From positions 62,001-126,000 of the forward strand of contig CAZTFF010000001.1 in the NCBI GenBank assembly GCA_964612485.1: a stretch of 64,000 nucleotides of DNA, read 5' to 3'. Within the stretch, counting starts at the first letter, position 1, and every line of letters starts with the position of its first letter. Of the stretch, positions 8,678 through 17,401 are shown in pieces. The translations under genes and the position numbers were made by a program. The notes beneath the pieces were generated by a model. It had not been told where the DNA came from and searched no databases. It saw only the letters and a list, made by a program, of their open reading frames with translations. This stretch comes from JAFGNV01 sp964612485 (GTDB lineage: Bacteria > Chloroflexota > Anaerolineae > 4572-78 > J111).

Positions 8678-11533
8678 CTACAGAGAGTCCGGCTGGTCCG
8701 AATTCAAATCAAGCGGCGGAATATCCACTTCCAGCCAGGGATCATCAAAATGTTCGCTGATGGGCAGCAGAAAACTGAAGATAGAGCCTTGGCCCATTTC
8801 GGTTTCAACCCACACGCGCCCGCCGTGGGCGTCAACCAAAGATTTCACAATCGCCAGCCCCACGCCGGTTTCGCCCAACCCTTCAATGAGTGGCCGTTCG
8901 GCCAGGTAAAATCGCTCAAACACTTTGTCCACATCTTTGGGCGCGATGCCGCCCCCGGAATCTCCCACCGAAATTTGAAGAAATTGCGGTTCGGCATCCT
9001 CATCATCCTCATTGGCATCGAGAAATTGGGAGGCCGATATATCAATCGAGGCCCCGGCGGGCGTGCATTTGATGGCATTGCTCAACAGATTGCTCATAAT
9101 TTGATGCACCGACTCCGGATCGGCCTCAACCGGCGGCATGTCGTCGGGCAGGTTCATGTTGAGCGTGATTTCGTTCTCTTCCAGTTGGGCGCGGGCGTTG
9201 ATGATGGTATCTTCGATGATTTCGGCCATATCCACCACCGTGGGCCGAATTTCCAGTTGCCCGGCATCAATGGCGGTTACGCCAATCAGGTCGCTGAGCA
9301 TCGTGCCCATCCGCTCGATGTTGGCCTTGATGCGCTGCAAGAACTTGCGCTGCATTTCGCCAATAATGCCCACCGACTCGCCCAGCAGCAAATCGGTGTA
9401 GCCGGTGATTGATGTCATCGGCGTGCGCAGTTCTTGGGAGAGAGAGGCCACAAATTCGTCCCGCGCCTGCTGGCTTTCCGCTTCCGCCGTGATGTCGTAC
9501 AGAATGGTCACGGTGCCTTCGTGGCCGTTTTCGTCGGAAGAAACCATAGGGCTGATGGTGGCCCGCAGCACCGAATCTTTAACTTTAAAAGTGGTCGTCA
9601 CCATCGATTCTTGATTAGCCCGCAGTTTGTTAACCGCTTCTTGCCACTTCTCATCCTCGCAAATCGTGGCCAGGTCCTGGCCCTCCACGTTGTTATTTTT
9701 GATGACCAGCATTTGCTGCGCGGCGGTATTTACCCGATTGATTTTGTCGTCGGCATCGCCAATGATCACCCCGCAGGTCAGGTTTTCCAGTTCGGTGCTG
9801 ACCTGGGCGCTGGCCAGGCCGGTGGGAATGGGGGCCGTTTGCTGGGTGCGGGTGCGGGCCTGTTTCAGGGCGCGGGCCAGCTTGCGCGCCCGGAGATTGC
9901 TGTTATCCAGCGATTCTTTCAAGCGGTCGATTTCGGCCGTTTCCTGGTCCAATTCCTCAACTTTTTCCAGCAAATTGACTTTTTCGGTTTCCAGTTCGGC
10001 CAGTTGTTTTTTGTGGGTTTCGGTTTGAGAGATCAGCCCTTTGATGGTTTTATCTTTTTCTTTTGATTTTTCAACCTCTTCTTTGGCCCGTTCAATGGCT
10101 TTTTCCAATTTGGCCAGCCGTTCCCTGGCCCGGCCCAACTCTTCTTTGTTGATCTTGTCGGCGGTTTCATATTCGTACAGGCGTTGGGCAAACAGCGCTA
10201 CTTCTTCGCGGCTCTTTTTGAGTTCTGTTTCCATAGCCGCCTGGCGTTTGCCCGATTCCAATTCCTGGTTGCGCAAGGTCCAGGCCAATTGCTGAGATTT
10301 TGAAGAAATGGTGGCGTAGTCGCGGGCATGGGTGATCGATACGGTGATCTGGTCGGCCAGCGCCTTGCAGAGTTGGGTTTCGCTTTCGGTGAAGACCCGT
10401 TTGGAAAGGGCATTGCCTACAATCATCACCCCGATGGGTTCATCGTTATTGAGCAGGGGTTGAACCAGCAGCGGGCCAACCTCGCGGGCGCCCATCAACG
10501 CAAAGAGCAGTTTGATCTGCTGGTTGTCCTGATACTCATCAACCTGCACCTGGTACTTGCGCTTGAGCGCGTGTTTGATCACCTGCTGTTCATTGAGCGG
10601 AAAACTGACCGACTCGCCGCGCCCCCGGCGGCTGGGGTTGAAAATGGCCATCAGCCGCAACTGCGACATATCATCATCGCCCTCTTCCGGCAGGGCGATG
10701 GCGCATTGATCCGCGCCAATGGCCTGGGCCACGCTCTGGGCCGATTCGTCCAGCACGGTCGCCAGATCGAGCGAGGTGTTGATTTGCTGGGTGGCTTCAA
10801 ATAAATTGATCAGCCCTTTGATCTGATCCAGCGAGACCTCGCTCAGGTTTTGCAGTTCCCGGCTGCGCGCGCTGAGCGACTGAATAGCGCCCTGGTACAC
10901 GGCCACGGCAAAAATGGGGTAGGCTATGAGTTCGGCAAAGCGGACCAGCAGCGGGTCGTGCAGCACGCCGTAACTTTCCCGGAAAATTAGATGGGGAATG
11001 TAACTGAGGAACATCACGCCAAAGCCCAAAAAGGCCATAAACCGTTCATCATCCATCTTCATGGCGCAATTGATCGCCCCAAACAGGGCCAGCAGGAGCT
11101 GCCAGACCACAAAAAATATTTCCCAGCCGGTCAGGCTGAAATTATTACTTAACTGCGGCCAATACAGAGCCGCCGGAATATACACAATCAACGCAAACAG
11201 GGTGTTGACGCCCAAGACCGTGTTGCCCACAAATGTTCTTTCCCGGAATACCGGCGTAAAGCCCCAGATCAGAAAACCCAGGCTGATAACCGACATCACT
11301 CGTTCAAACGGCGGTATCCATTGATCGCCGATGCTTTTGGCCAGCAAAAAAACGGCCACCAGCATGATCCGCAGAAACAGCAGGGCGGCAAAGGCAATGG
11401 TCAGGCGGCGCGCCCGAAAGGAATCGCTGCGCTGCCACTGGCCCCAGGCAATGGCCAGGGCCGCGCCGATGGCGGCAAAGGTAAATAGGTAATAGAGTGG
11501 TGTGACGACCGAACTGCCCAGAAAATTGAACAC
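8678..11533 (-). CDS. polytopic membrane GAF-PAS histidine-kinase-like protein lacking the phospho-acceptor His
   Basis: Predicted membrane sensor. Six or seven helices occupy residues 1-225, followed by GAF (about 250-405), a long Lys/Glu-rich coiled coil (about 420-555), PAS (about 575-680), a HisKA-like helical pair and HATPase_c (about 795-930). The ATPase boxes are intact: SNLLSNAIKCTPAG, GDSGGGIAPKD and GETGVGLAIVKSLVDAHGG. The H-box reads SLSQELRTPMTSITGY: Gln700 (CAA, minus strand 9436-9434) replaces the phosphorylated His. Canonical His autophosphorylation should therefore be impossible, and it may act as an allosteric partner or scaffold. The GTG at 11533 has AGGA seven nt upstream and is preferred over TTG at 11548. 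It is the first gene of an operon with the LysM protein. Confidence 0.85.
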   Translation of the reverse strand: MFNFLGSSVVTPLYYLFTFAAIGAALAIAWGQWQRSDSFRARRLTIAFAALLFLRIMLVAVFLLAKSIGDQWIPPFERVMSVISLGFLIWGFTPVFRERTFVGNTVLGVNTLFALIVYIPAALYWPQLSNNFSLTGWEIFFVVWQLLLALFGAINCAMKMDDERFMAFLGFGVMFLSYIPHLIFRESYGVLHDPLLVRFAELIAYPIFAVAVYQGAIQSLSARSRELQNLSEVSLDQIKGLINLFEATQQINTSLDLATVLDESAQSVAQAIGADQCAIALPEEGDDDMSQLRLMAIFNPSRRGRGESVSFPLNEQQVIKHALKRKYQVQVDEYQDNQQIKLLFALMGAREVGPLLVQPLLNNDEPIGVMIVGNALSKRVFTESETQLCKALADQITVSITHARDYATISSKSQQLAWTLRNQELESGKRQAAMETELKKSREEVALFAQRLYEYETADKINKEELGRARERLAKLEKAIERAKEEVEKSKEKDKTIKGLISQTETHKKQLAELETEKVNLLEKVEELDQETAEIDRLKESLDNSNLRARKLARALKQARTRTQQTAPIPTGLASAQVSTELENLTCGVIIGDADDKINRVNTAAQQMLVIKNNNVEGQDLATICEDEKWQEAVNKLRANQESMVTTTFKVKDSVLRATISPMVSSDENGHEGTVTILYDITAEAESQQARDEFVASLSQELRTPMTSITGYTDLLLGESVGIIGEMQRKFLQRIKANIERMGTMLSDLIGVTAIDAGQLEIRPTVVDMAEIIEDTIINARAQLEENEITLNMNLPDDMPPVEADPESVHQIMSNLLSNAIKCTPAGASIDISASQFLDANEDDEDAEPQFLQISVGDSGGGIAPKDVDKVFERFYLAERPLIEGLGETGVGLAIVKSLVDAHGGRVWVETEMGQGSIFSFLLPISEHFDDPWLEVDIPPLDLNSDQPDSL

Positions 11534-11630
11534 GGTTAAATCCTGCAAACTTTATTTTTTGAGCCGTGTGAGAATGCTACTGAACCCAATGTGGCTGTTA
11601 GAGGTACGTTTAACTTTTTTTGACAAATTC

Positions 11631-11660
11631 ATTATACCATAACTAAAAAGGTTCCGACAA
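11631..11660 (-). promoter_or_regulatory. extended -10 promoter for the kinase-LysM operon
   Basis: On the minus strand TTGTCG and TATAAT are separated by 18 nt, with TGG just before the -10 (extended -10). The predicted start of transcription is about 90 nt before the GTG at 11533. Facing it, the transglycosylase gene ends at 11684. Confidence 0.6.
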
Positions 11661-11683
11661 TAAGATAACGGCACTACAATTTA

Positions 11684-14260
11684 TCAGTTGGCTGTGCCGT
11701 AAAGGTGCCGGTAGGCCGATAGATTAACGTACACCTTGCGGATATACAACCGCGATTCCCAGAAAGGGATGGCCTCAACAAACACATCCAGGTCGTCCGA
11801 TGTTTTGATCCATTCCAGCACATTGCCCGGCCCGGCGTTGTAAGCGGCCAGGGCGGCAAAGGCGTTGCCCTCAAAAATGCCAAGTTGTTGGTTGATGTAC
11901 CAGGCCCCAAATTTGATGCCGATGTAAGGCCGCCACAGCAGGTCGGGATCAAAGTTATCCACCAGCTCGCTGCGCTGGGCAATGTAATCGCCGGTGGCCG
12001 GCATCACCTGCATCAAGCCGCGCGCGCCGGCAAATGAGTGGGCTGAGGGTTCGAACAGGCTCTCCTGCCGGATCAGGGCCAGCATCAGGGTGGGGTCCAG
12101 ATCGTAGGCTTCCGCTTCGGCCAGAATGAGATCGGGATAGTAGATGGGGTAAAATAGCCGCTGCACAAAAAGCGGTGTATCTTCGGGAACACCGGCGGGA
12201 GAGAGCGAGATCAAGCGCCCCGCGCAGAGAATACTGAGCCGCCCCAGCCCTTTTTCATTATAATAAATGGACAGTTGGAATAAGGCCGGGCCGTTGTCCC
12301 ACCAATTCTCGTTGACCGTTTCAAATTCGGCCAGGGCTTCCTCCCGCAGTCCCAGCGCCAGCAGCGTCTGCCCCCGTTGGAAGGCCGGGTCTCCTTGAAC
12401 CTGGGCGCTCAACGCGGAGAGATTGTCAGGCTGCGGCAGTCCCGCCCACTCGGCCAGCCACGCTTCGGCCTCGGCCTGTTCGGCGGCCTGTTCGGCGGCG
12501 GTAGGGAAGGCCAGGGAATCGGCGGTTTCACCGGCAGAGGTGCCGTCCAACAGATCGCGGGCGCGCTGGCCGTAATAATCCAGCGTGCGGTGGGAGAGGG
12601 GCCTGAGGATACGCTGCGCGGCTTCATCCTGCCCCAAAATCAGCAGCGATTTGGCCTGCCAGTAGCTGCCAAAACTGGCCAGATCGCTGGTGGGGTAAGT
12701 GTTGACCAGTTTTTCCCACTCGGCAATGGCTGCCTTGGTGTCGTCCATCAAAAAAGCGGCCCGCCCGGCCCAATAGAGGGCGTCATCGGCGTACTCGCTG
12801 CCGGGGTGGGCGGCAGCCAGATTGTTGAGGTGGGTGCGGGCCTCAGCCAGCCGGTCGCCATCCAGGTCCAGCCGGGCGGCGCGCCACAACGCTTCGGGGG
12901 CCAGCGGGTGGTCCGGGTGATCCGCCGCAAAGGTGCGATAGGTTTTTTGAGCCAGGGTGATGCTGTTCTGCTCCACCTGCGCCTGGGCCAGTTCCAGGTG
13001 AGCCTGCCCCCACCGGGAGTCGGCGGGGTAGGTGTTGATGAATTGCTGCAAGGTGTTGATGGCGTTGCCGGCGGCGTCCAGCCCCTGCCACGACAGCGCC
13101 GTGTACCAGACGGCGTCGGCGGCGTGGGGCAGCGCTGCGGGGGCTGCCGGCGGTGTTTTCGTCGCCGTGAGCGCGGTGGTGCCGGTCAGGGCGGCGGTCG
13201 GGGTGATCGTCTGGGTGGCGGTCGGCGTGGCGGTGGCGGTTAAATAAGTTTCAAAAGCGGCGATGGCCGGAGCGTAGGCCGCGGCGTGGTAATCAACCAG
13301 CCCGCGCTGGTAGCTGTCAACCTCTACTTCGGCGTTGACCAGTTCAACCAGGGCCAGGTAGCTGTCGTAGGCTTCCGGGTAGCGGTTGACGGCTTCCTGA
13401 AAGCGCGTGTAGGCGGCGTCAGGGTCGCCGGCGGCCAGATGCGCCTGGCCGGCCAGCCGCAGAATCTTGGCGCGGTAGGCGGCAATTTGCGACACATCAA
13501 GAATGGCGTCGTATTGGGCCAGAGCCGCTTCGGGGTTCTCGCGCCTTAGCTCGGCCTGGGCAATGCCCTCGCGCAGATGAACCTGAAAGCCCAGATCATC
13601 GGTGGCTTTCAGGCCGGCGCTGTAGGCGTCAATCGCTCTCTCATAATCTTCAGCCTGAAGAGCAATATCACCAATGCGCTCATAAATATACACGTTGGCC
13701 GGATCGTTGGGGATGATGCTGCCCAGGTAGGCTTCAACGGCCTCGCGGCGCTGCCCGGTCCGCTCGTAGGCCACGCCCAGATTGAACTGGGCCGCGCGGG
13801 TCAGTTCATCACTGGGGTATTCGGCCAGAAACATTTTGAGCGTGGCGATAGCGGCGGTTGGGTCGCCGGAGTCCACCTCGCTGCGACCGCGCCAATACAC
13901 GGCCAGCCGTTTTTCGTGAGGATCAGCGCCGGGGTCGGCCAGCAGCGCGTCAAATTCCTGCCGGGCGGTTTCATAGTTGCCGCTGCGGTAGGCGCGCTGG
14001 GCCGCTGCCAGGCGGTCGCTGGGAATGGGGGTCGGGGTTGGCGTCGGCGTATCGGTGGGCGTGGGCGACGGTGTGGGGCTGAGGGTGGCGGTGGGAGTTG
14101 CCGTCGGTATCGGTGTGGCGGTTGGCGGTACCGTAACCGTGGGCGTGGGCGAAACGGCAACTGCCGCCTCGGTTGGCGGGCGGTTTAGCCGGCAGGCCGC
14201 CGGGAATATCAAAAGTAGGGCTAAGAGCAAATAGATGAGTAAGTTTTTGTAATGAGTCAT
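11684..14260 (-). CDS. lipoprotein-like TPR lytic murein transglycosylase (Slt family)
   Basis: Predicted to cleave the MurNAc-GlcNAc bond of peptidoglycan with 1,6-anhydro product formation. The N-terminus is a lipoprotein-type signal (LLIYLLLALLLIFPAAC, Cys23). A PT-rich stalk (about 30-80) leads to a long array of TPR-like helical repeats (about 85-640; e.g. AAQRAYRSGNYETARQEF), as in Slt70 and YbgF-like proteins. The C-terminal SLT domain (about 700-840) carries catalytic Glu733 in ALIRQESLF, the motif GARGLMQVMPATG and YNAGPGNV. At 858 residues it is longer than E. coli Slt70 because of the stalk and extra repeats. Start ATG at 14260; no obvious Shine-Dalgarno. It is transcribed away from the thioesterase gene. 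Confidence 0.9.
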   Translation of the reverse strand: MTHYKNLLIYLLLALLLIFPAACRLNRPPTEAAVAVSPTPTVTVPPTATPIPTATPTATLSPTPSPTPTDTPTPTPTPIPSDRLAAAQRAYRSGNYETARQEFDALLADPGADPHEKRLAVYWRGRSEVDSGDPTAAIATLKMFLAEYPSDELTRAAQFNLGVAYERTGQRREAVEAYLGSIIPNDPANVYIYERIGDIALQAEDYERAIDAYSAGLKATDDLGFQVHLREGIAQAELRRENPEAALAQYDAILDVSQIAAYRAKILRLAGQAHLAAGDPDAAYTRFQEAVNRYPEAYDSYLALVELVNAEVEVDSYQRGLVDYHAAAYAPAIAAFETYLTATATPTATQTITPTAALTGTTALTATKTPPAAPAALPHAADAVWYTALSWQGLDAAGNAINTLQQFINTYPADSRWGQAHLELAQAQVEQNSITLAQKTYRTFAADHPDHPLAPEALWRAARLDLDGDRLAEARTHLNNLAAAHPGSEYADDALYWAGRAAFLMDDTKAAIAEWEKLVNTYPTSDLASFGSYWQAKSLLILGQDEAAQRILRPLSHRTLDYYGQRARDLLDGTSAGETADSLAFPTAAEQAAEQAEAEAWLAEWAGLPQPDNLSALSAQVQGDPAFQRGQTLLALGLREEALAEFETVNENWWDNGPALFQLSIYYNEKGLGRLSILCAGRLISLSPAGVPEDTPLFVQRLFYPIYYPDLILAEAEAYDLDPTLMLALIRQESLFEPSAHSFAGARGLMQVMPATGDYIAQRSELVDNFDPDLLWRPYIGIKFGAWYINQQLGIFEGNAFAALAAYNAGPGNVLEWIKTSDDLDVFVEAIPFWESRLYIRKVYVNLSAYRHLYGTAN

Positions 14261-14310
14261 AGAAAAATATTATGCCACACGTTGGAGGGAGGGCAAATAC
14301 CGGCGGCAAT

Positions 14311-14338
14311 TTGTCAATCTTGTGGCGTGTGCTACACT
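14311..14338 (+). promoter_or_regulatory. promoter for the thioesterase/HAD genes
   Basis: TTGTCA (14311-14316) and TACACT (14333-14338) are spaced by 16 nt, about 30 nt before the preferred ATG at 14368. A short 5' leader would carry the GAGGAG Shine-Dalgarno. Confidence 0.5.
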
Positions 14339-14367
14339 CAATTTGAAATTTGTCTGAGGAGATGGTT

Positions 14368-14814
14368 ATGAAAGACTTTCGCCGGGTGGTGCCGGTTACG
14401 GTTCGCTTCCGGGATTTGGATATGTTTGGGCACGTCAACAACACCGTTTTCTTAACCTATGTGGAAACCGCTCGCGTTGAGTATCTGGTCAATTTGAAAA
14501 TCCGCCCTTTGCAGGCTAGTTGGCGGGATAAAGCGTTCATTCTGGCCCATATCCGCTGCGATTTCAAACAGCCCATTTTTTACGGCCAGCAGGTGGTGGT
14601 AGGCTCGCGCATTACTCAAATTGGGCGCACCAGCCTGCGGATGGAACATCGTATCGAGGCCGACGGCCAACTGGCGGCGGAGGTGGTGGATGTGCTGGTT
14701 CATTATGATTATCCTGCCGGCCAAAGCATCCCTATTTCGCCGGAAATGCGGGCCAAAATAGCCGACTTCGAGCAGATAGATTTTGAAACCTTAACCGATA
14801 AAAACGTTATTTGA
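14368..14814 (+). CDS. YbgC/FcbC-type acyl-CoA thioesterase (hotdog fold)
   Basis: Predicted thioesterase acting on an acyl-CoA or related thioester. The 148-residue length and N-terminal motif FRDLDMFGHVNNTVFLTYVE match the 4-hydroxybenzoyl-CoA thioesterase/YbgC hotdog family; Asp18 is the expected catalytic residue, followed by GHVNN. The C-terminal half has the usual long strand (SLRMEHRIEADGQL). The ATG at 14368 is chosen because GAGGAG lies six nt upstream; ATG at 14362 overlaps that site and the TTG at 14350 precedes it. The HAD gene follows after 13 nt, so they are probably cotranscribed. The physiological substrate cannot be read from the sequence. Confidence 0.85.
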   Translation: MKDFRRVVPVTVRFRDLDMFGHVNNTVFLTYVETARVEYLVNLKIRPLQASWRDKAFILAHIRCDFKQPIFYGQQVVVGSRITQIGRTSLRMEHRIEADGQLAAEVVDVLVHYDYPAGQSIPISPEMRAKIADFEQIDFETLTDKNVI

Positions 14815-14827
14815 AAGGCAGATTGTT

Positions 14828-15544
14828 GTGGCCGATCTTTCCCGCATCACCACCGTGATTTTTGATATGGACGGCACGCTCATTCAGCATACCTGGCGGT
14901 TAAGCCGGTTAACCGGCACGCTGTTTAGCCGTTTTGCCGAAGCCTTAGCGCCTGTTACTGAAGAAGAATTTTTTGATCTGTTTTGGCTCAAAAGCGAAGA
15001 TATGTGGCATATGATGGTAGATGGGGTCTTGGATGGCGAGACCGCGGCCCGGTACGGCTATATGAACACGCTGCGATCTTTGGGGCAGGATACCTCGCTG
15101 GCGGAGCGGATGCTGGACACCTGGAAAGAGTTGGTGCTGGTGGAAGCCGTTCCGTTTGACGATGCCTACATCGTGCTCGATACCCTGCGGGGCCGGTACA
15201 CTACCGGCATTCTGACCAACGGCTTTATTGGCTTGCAGCGGGCTAAAATCAAGCAGTATGATCTGGCCGCCTATGCTGACTTTACGTTGGTGTCGGAGGA
15301 GGCAGGCTACCATAAACCGGATAAACGGGTGTTTTTGGAGGCTCTGAAGATGGCCGGAGAGACGAGTCCGGCGCGGGCGGTATTTGTGGGCGATAATCCC
15401 CTGACAGACATTGAAGGCGCTCTAAACGCCGGCCTGGTACCCGTTTTGATGAATCCTGCCGGCGATATTGAGCCGCCGCCCGGCGTCATCCGAATCCGGC
15501 AGTTGAGCGAGTTACTTGATTTATTACTGCCTGCCGGTTTATAG
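14828..15544 (+). CDS. HAD-superfamily hydrolase
   Basis: Predicted phosphatase of the haloacid dehalogenase superfamily. Motif I is IFDMDGTLI (Asp13 nucleophile, Asp15 acid/base), motif II is ILTNGF, motif III lysine lies in YHKPDKRVF, and motif IV is FVGDNPLTDIEGALNAG. The helical cap (about 20-100) fits subfamily I, close to YjjG/phosphoglycolate-phosphatase-like proteins. The GTG start at 14828 follows AAAGGCAG. It is 13 nt after the thioesterase gene. The substrate is unknown; a nucleotide or small phospho-metabolite is likely from the family. Confidence 0.82.
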   Translation: MADLSRITTVIFDMDGTLIQHTWRLSRLTGTLFSRFAEALAPVTEEEFFDLFWLKSEDMWHMMVDGVLDGETAARYGYMNTLRSLGQDTSLAERMLDTWKELVLVEAVPFDDAYIVLDTLRGRYTTGILTNGFIGLQRAKIKQYDLAAYADFTLVSEEAGYHKPDKRVFLEALKMAGETSPARAVFVGDNPLTDIEGALNAGLVPVLMNPAGDIEPPPGVIRIRQLSELLDLLLPAGL

Positions 15545-15562
15545 AAAAGAGAGAGTGGCGTG

Positions 15563-15724
15563 ATGTTAAATATCTTGTTATTGTTGGGAGGATGTATCCT
15601 GGCCCTGATCGTGTTGGCCGCGCTGATGGTGGGCCTGATCTATCTCAGCCAGGGCGACCGGAGGGATACGGTTTCTGCCGCCCGGGAGGATTGGATCAAC
15701 CGGCGCAGCGAAAACGACGAGTAA
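15563..15724 (+). CDS. small single-pass membrane protein, 53 aa
   Basis: A short reading frame from ATG at 15563 (a GTG at 15560 is in frame) to TAA at 15722-15724 lies 18 nt after the HAD gene. Residues 1-28 are strongly hydrophobic (MLNILLLLGG, then LALIVLAALMVGLIYL) and the tail is charged and soluble (GDRRDTVSAAREDWINRR..). AAGAGAGAG upstream may serve as ribosome-binding site. The sharp hydrophobic/charged split and the operon position support a real gene. No family is recognised. Confidence 0.6.
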   Translation: MLNILLLLGGCILALIVLAALMVGLIYLSQGDRRDTVSAAREDWINRRSENDE

Positions 15725-15738
15725 GGATAAAAGTAGAC

Positions 15739-15882
15739 CTGTTCACTTTCCAAAACGGAGCTGTTCACTCTTTAAAGTGAACCTGTCCACTTTTCAAAAC
15801 GAAGCTGTTCACTTTCCAAAACGAACAGCTTCACTTTTTAAAGTAGACCTGTTCACTTTTTGAAACAAACCTGTTCGTTTTG
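15739..15882. repeat. 22-nt tandem repeat array, about 6.5 units
   Basis: Units start at 15739, 15761, 15783, 15805, 15827, 15849 and 15871 (last unit 12 nt), with an exact 22-nt period and no spacers. The consensus starts CTGTTCACTTT, then C/T-rich, then AAAACGAA-G/C. Several units contain GTTCAC and, elsewhere, GTGAAC, giving partial dyads. Nine G's in a row follow at 15897-15905. The array lies in the 463-nt non-coding spacer 15725-16187. Confidence 0.85.
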
Positions 15883-15957
15883 TTGAGGGCGCTTGTGGGG
15901 GGGGGATTCTTCGTTGCTTTACTCCTCAGATGACATTTAGGATGGAAATTGAATAAC

Positions 15958-16000
15958 TTACCCGCTTGGAAAATTGGAGATTAGAGAGCGGGTAATTTTT
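15958..16000 (+). terminator. possible intrinsic terminator after the small membrane protein gene
   Basis: TTACCCGCT (15958-15966) can pair with AGCGGGTAA (15987-15995) across a 20-nt loop, followed by five T's. The loop is long, so this is a moderate candidate. Confidence 0.4.
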
Positions 16001-16045
16001 AGCCTGGAATCTCTACTCTTCACTCTCAAATCTCCCAACGAATTG

Positions 16046-16143
16046 TACCTTCTCAATAATCTGGGGCAGAGTTGGTTGAGCTTGTCGAAACCAACGGTCT
16101 TCGACAGGCTCAGACCTCGTTCCCCCGAAATATTGAGAAGATA
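16046..16143. mobile_element. MITE-like palindromic repeat, copy B, with flanking direct repeats
   Basis: Inverted copy of the element at 299-399, almost identical over about 100 nt. It has imperfect terminal inverted repeats and internal hairpins. It is bracketed by an exact 10-bp direct repeat, CAACGAATTG at 16036-16045 and again at 16144-16153, as expected for a target-site duplication. No transposase is encoded, so any movement would need a transposase in trans. Confidence 0.75.
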
Positions 16144-16187
16144 CAACGAATTGGGTAATTGCCTCTCATTATTTTAGAAACAGCCGC

Positions 16188-17351
16188 TCAATCGATTTGT
16201 TTTAACACGTTTATCACTGCCGTCCCATAGGTTTCTGTTTGCCAGTCGCCCAGGCTGTTTAGCCGGGTGAGGGCTTTTAGGCTGGGGGGATTCCGGCGGG
16301 CAATGTCCATCAGCGTGTCGTTGCTCATAATCACGTCCGGCTCAACACCGCGTTCGTCGGCCAGGTTGTTGCGCCAGTGCCGGAGAGATTCGTAGCGGTT
16401 TATGGTCTCGTCATCCGGCCGATGATCGTTACTGGGATGATACTGGGGTGGAGGCGCCGACCGGCCGGTTTGAATGGCCTGGAAAATATCGTCACTATTA
16501 TATTTTAGCATATTTGCGCTGAGGCCCTTAATGCCTTTGAGTGCCCCGTTGTTTTGGGGTTGTTGTTGGGCCAGCCGCACCAGGGCAGCATCGTTGACTA
16601 CTTTGAAGGGCGGGCGGTCAATTTTGCGGGCAATTTTGTCTCGTAAAATATGTAATTCCCGTAAAATGGCTTGTTCTTGTGGGGCCAGGTCTTTACTGCC
16701 TTTGATGCGCCAGAAATCATCGGGGTCAAATGTTTTGGGAGCCGGTTCAACCCGGGTTTGGCGCTTGAAGGCTTCTTGGGCTTCGCGGAGACGTTTCTGC
16801 TGTTCCAGAGCTTCAAGCTGTATCTGGCGCAGGGCCAGCAGGTAATGGGTATCGAGGCGGGCGTAGTTGAGCGCCTGCTGGCTTAAAGGGCGCTGCCCCC
16901 AGTTGTATCGTTGAAATCGTTTGTTGAGTTTAACCCCAAATTTTTCTTTTAAGATTGACCCCAGGCCATACCTCGGCCAGCCCAGGATGCGGGCAGCCAG
17001 CATGGTATCGAATAGATTGGCAAACTCAAAGCCGTAATCCCGTTTGAGGCTCAGAATGTCGTATTCGGCGGCGTGGAACACTTTCTGGATAGACGGCGTG
17101 GCAAAAAAATTAGCCAGGGGCGCTATATCAACATTGAGCGGGTCTAATAAATAATCGGCCTGCCGCGTGGAAAATTGGAGCAGGCACACTTTTTCAAAAT
17201 AGCTAAAAAGACTGTCGCCTTCCGTGTCAACAGCTACAACTGGTTCGGCGGAGAGGTGTTTGATCAGCTTGTCCAGCCCGTGGGTCGTGTCTACCCAGAC
17301 GGGGTCTTGCTGCAAATTGGTGGTATGGGATAATTGACGTCGGTTCATCAT
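16188..17351 (-). CDS. rnd: ribonuclease D-like 3'-5' exonuclease with HRDC domains
   Basis: Predicted 3'-5' exoribonuclease that trims tRNA and other structured RNA 3' ends. The N-terminal DEDDy exonuclease domain (about 25-195) carries VAVDTEGDSLFSYFEKVCLLQ (Asp42, Glu44), the second acidic site in FHAAEYDILSL, and the YARLDTHYLL Tyr/Asp motif. LGWPRYGLGSILKEKFGV is the conserved helix of the RNase D family. Two helical HRDC-like segments follow (about 218-297 and 310-385). Length (387) matches bacterial RNase D. Start is ATG at 17351 or the adjacent ATG at 17348; no clear Shine-Dalgarno. It appears monocistronic. Confidence 0.88.
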   Translation of the reverse strand: MMNRRQLSHTTNLQQDPVWVDTTHGLDKLIKHLSAEPVVAVDTEGDSLFSYFEKVCLLQFSTRQADYLLDPLNVDIAPLANFFATPSIQKVFHAAEYDILSLKRDYGFEFANLFDTMLAARILGWPRYGLGSILKEKFGVKLNKRFQRYNWGQRPLSQQALNYARLDTHYLLALRQIQLEALEQQKRLREAQEAFKRQTRVEPAPKTFDPDDFWRIKGSKDLAPQEQAILRELHILRDKIARKIDRPPFKVVNDAALVRLAQQQPQNNGALKGIKGLSANMLKYNSDDIFQAIQTGRSAPPPQYHPSNDHRPDDETINRYESLRHWRNNLADERGVEPDVIMSNDTLMDIARRNPPSLKALTRLNSLGDWQTETYGTAVINVLKQID

Positions 17352-17401
17352 TAAAAATACAACACTTTCCTAAGCCCTCTGTAGGGCTGTATGATACAGG
17401 C

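Noticed and set aside
12377..13243. 288-codon plus-strand frame opposite the transglycosylase
   Set aside because: Gly/Arg/Val-rich low-complexity translation without motifs, entirely inside a well-supported gene on the other strand.
15739..15882. CRISPR array
   Set aside because: The 22-nt units are contiguous and diverged, with no unique spacers and no cas genes.
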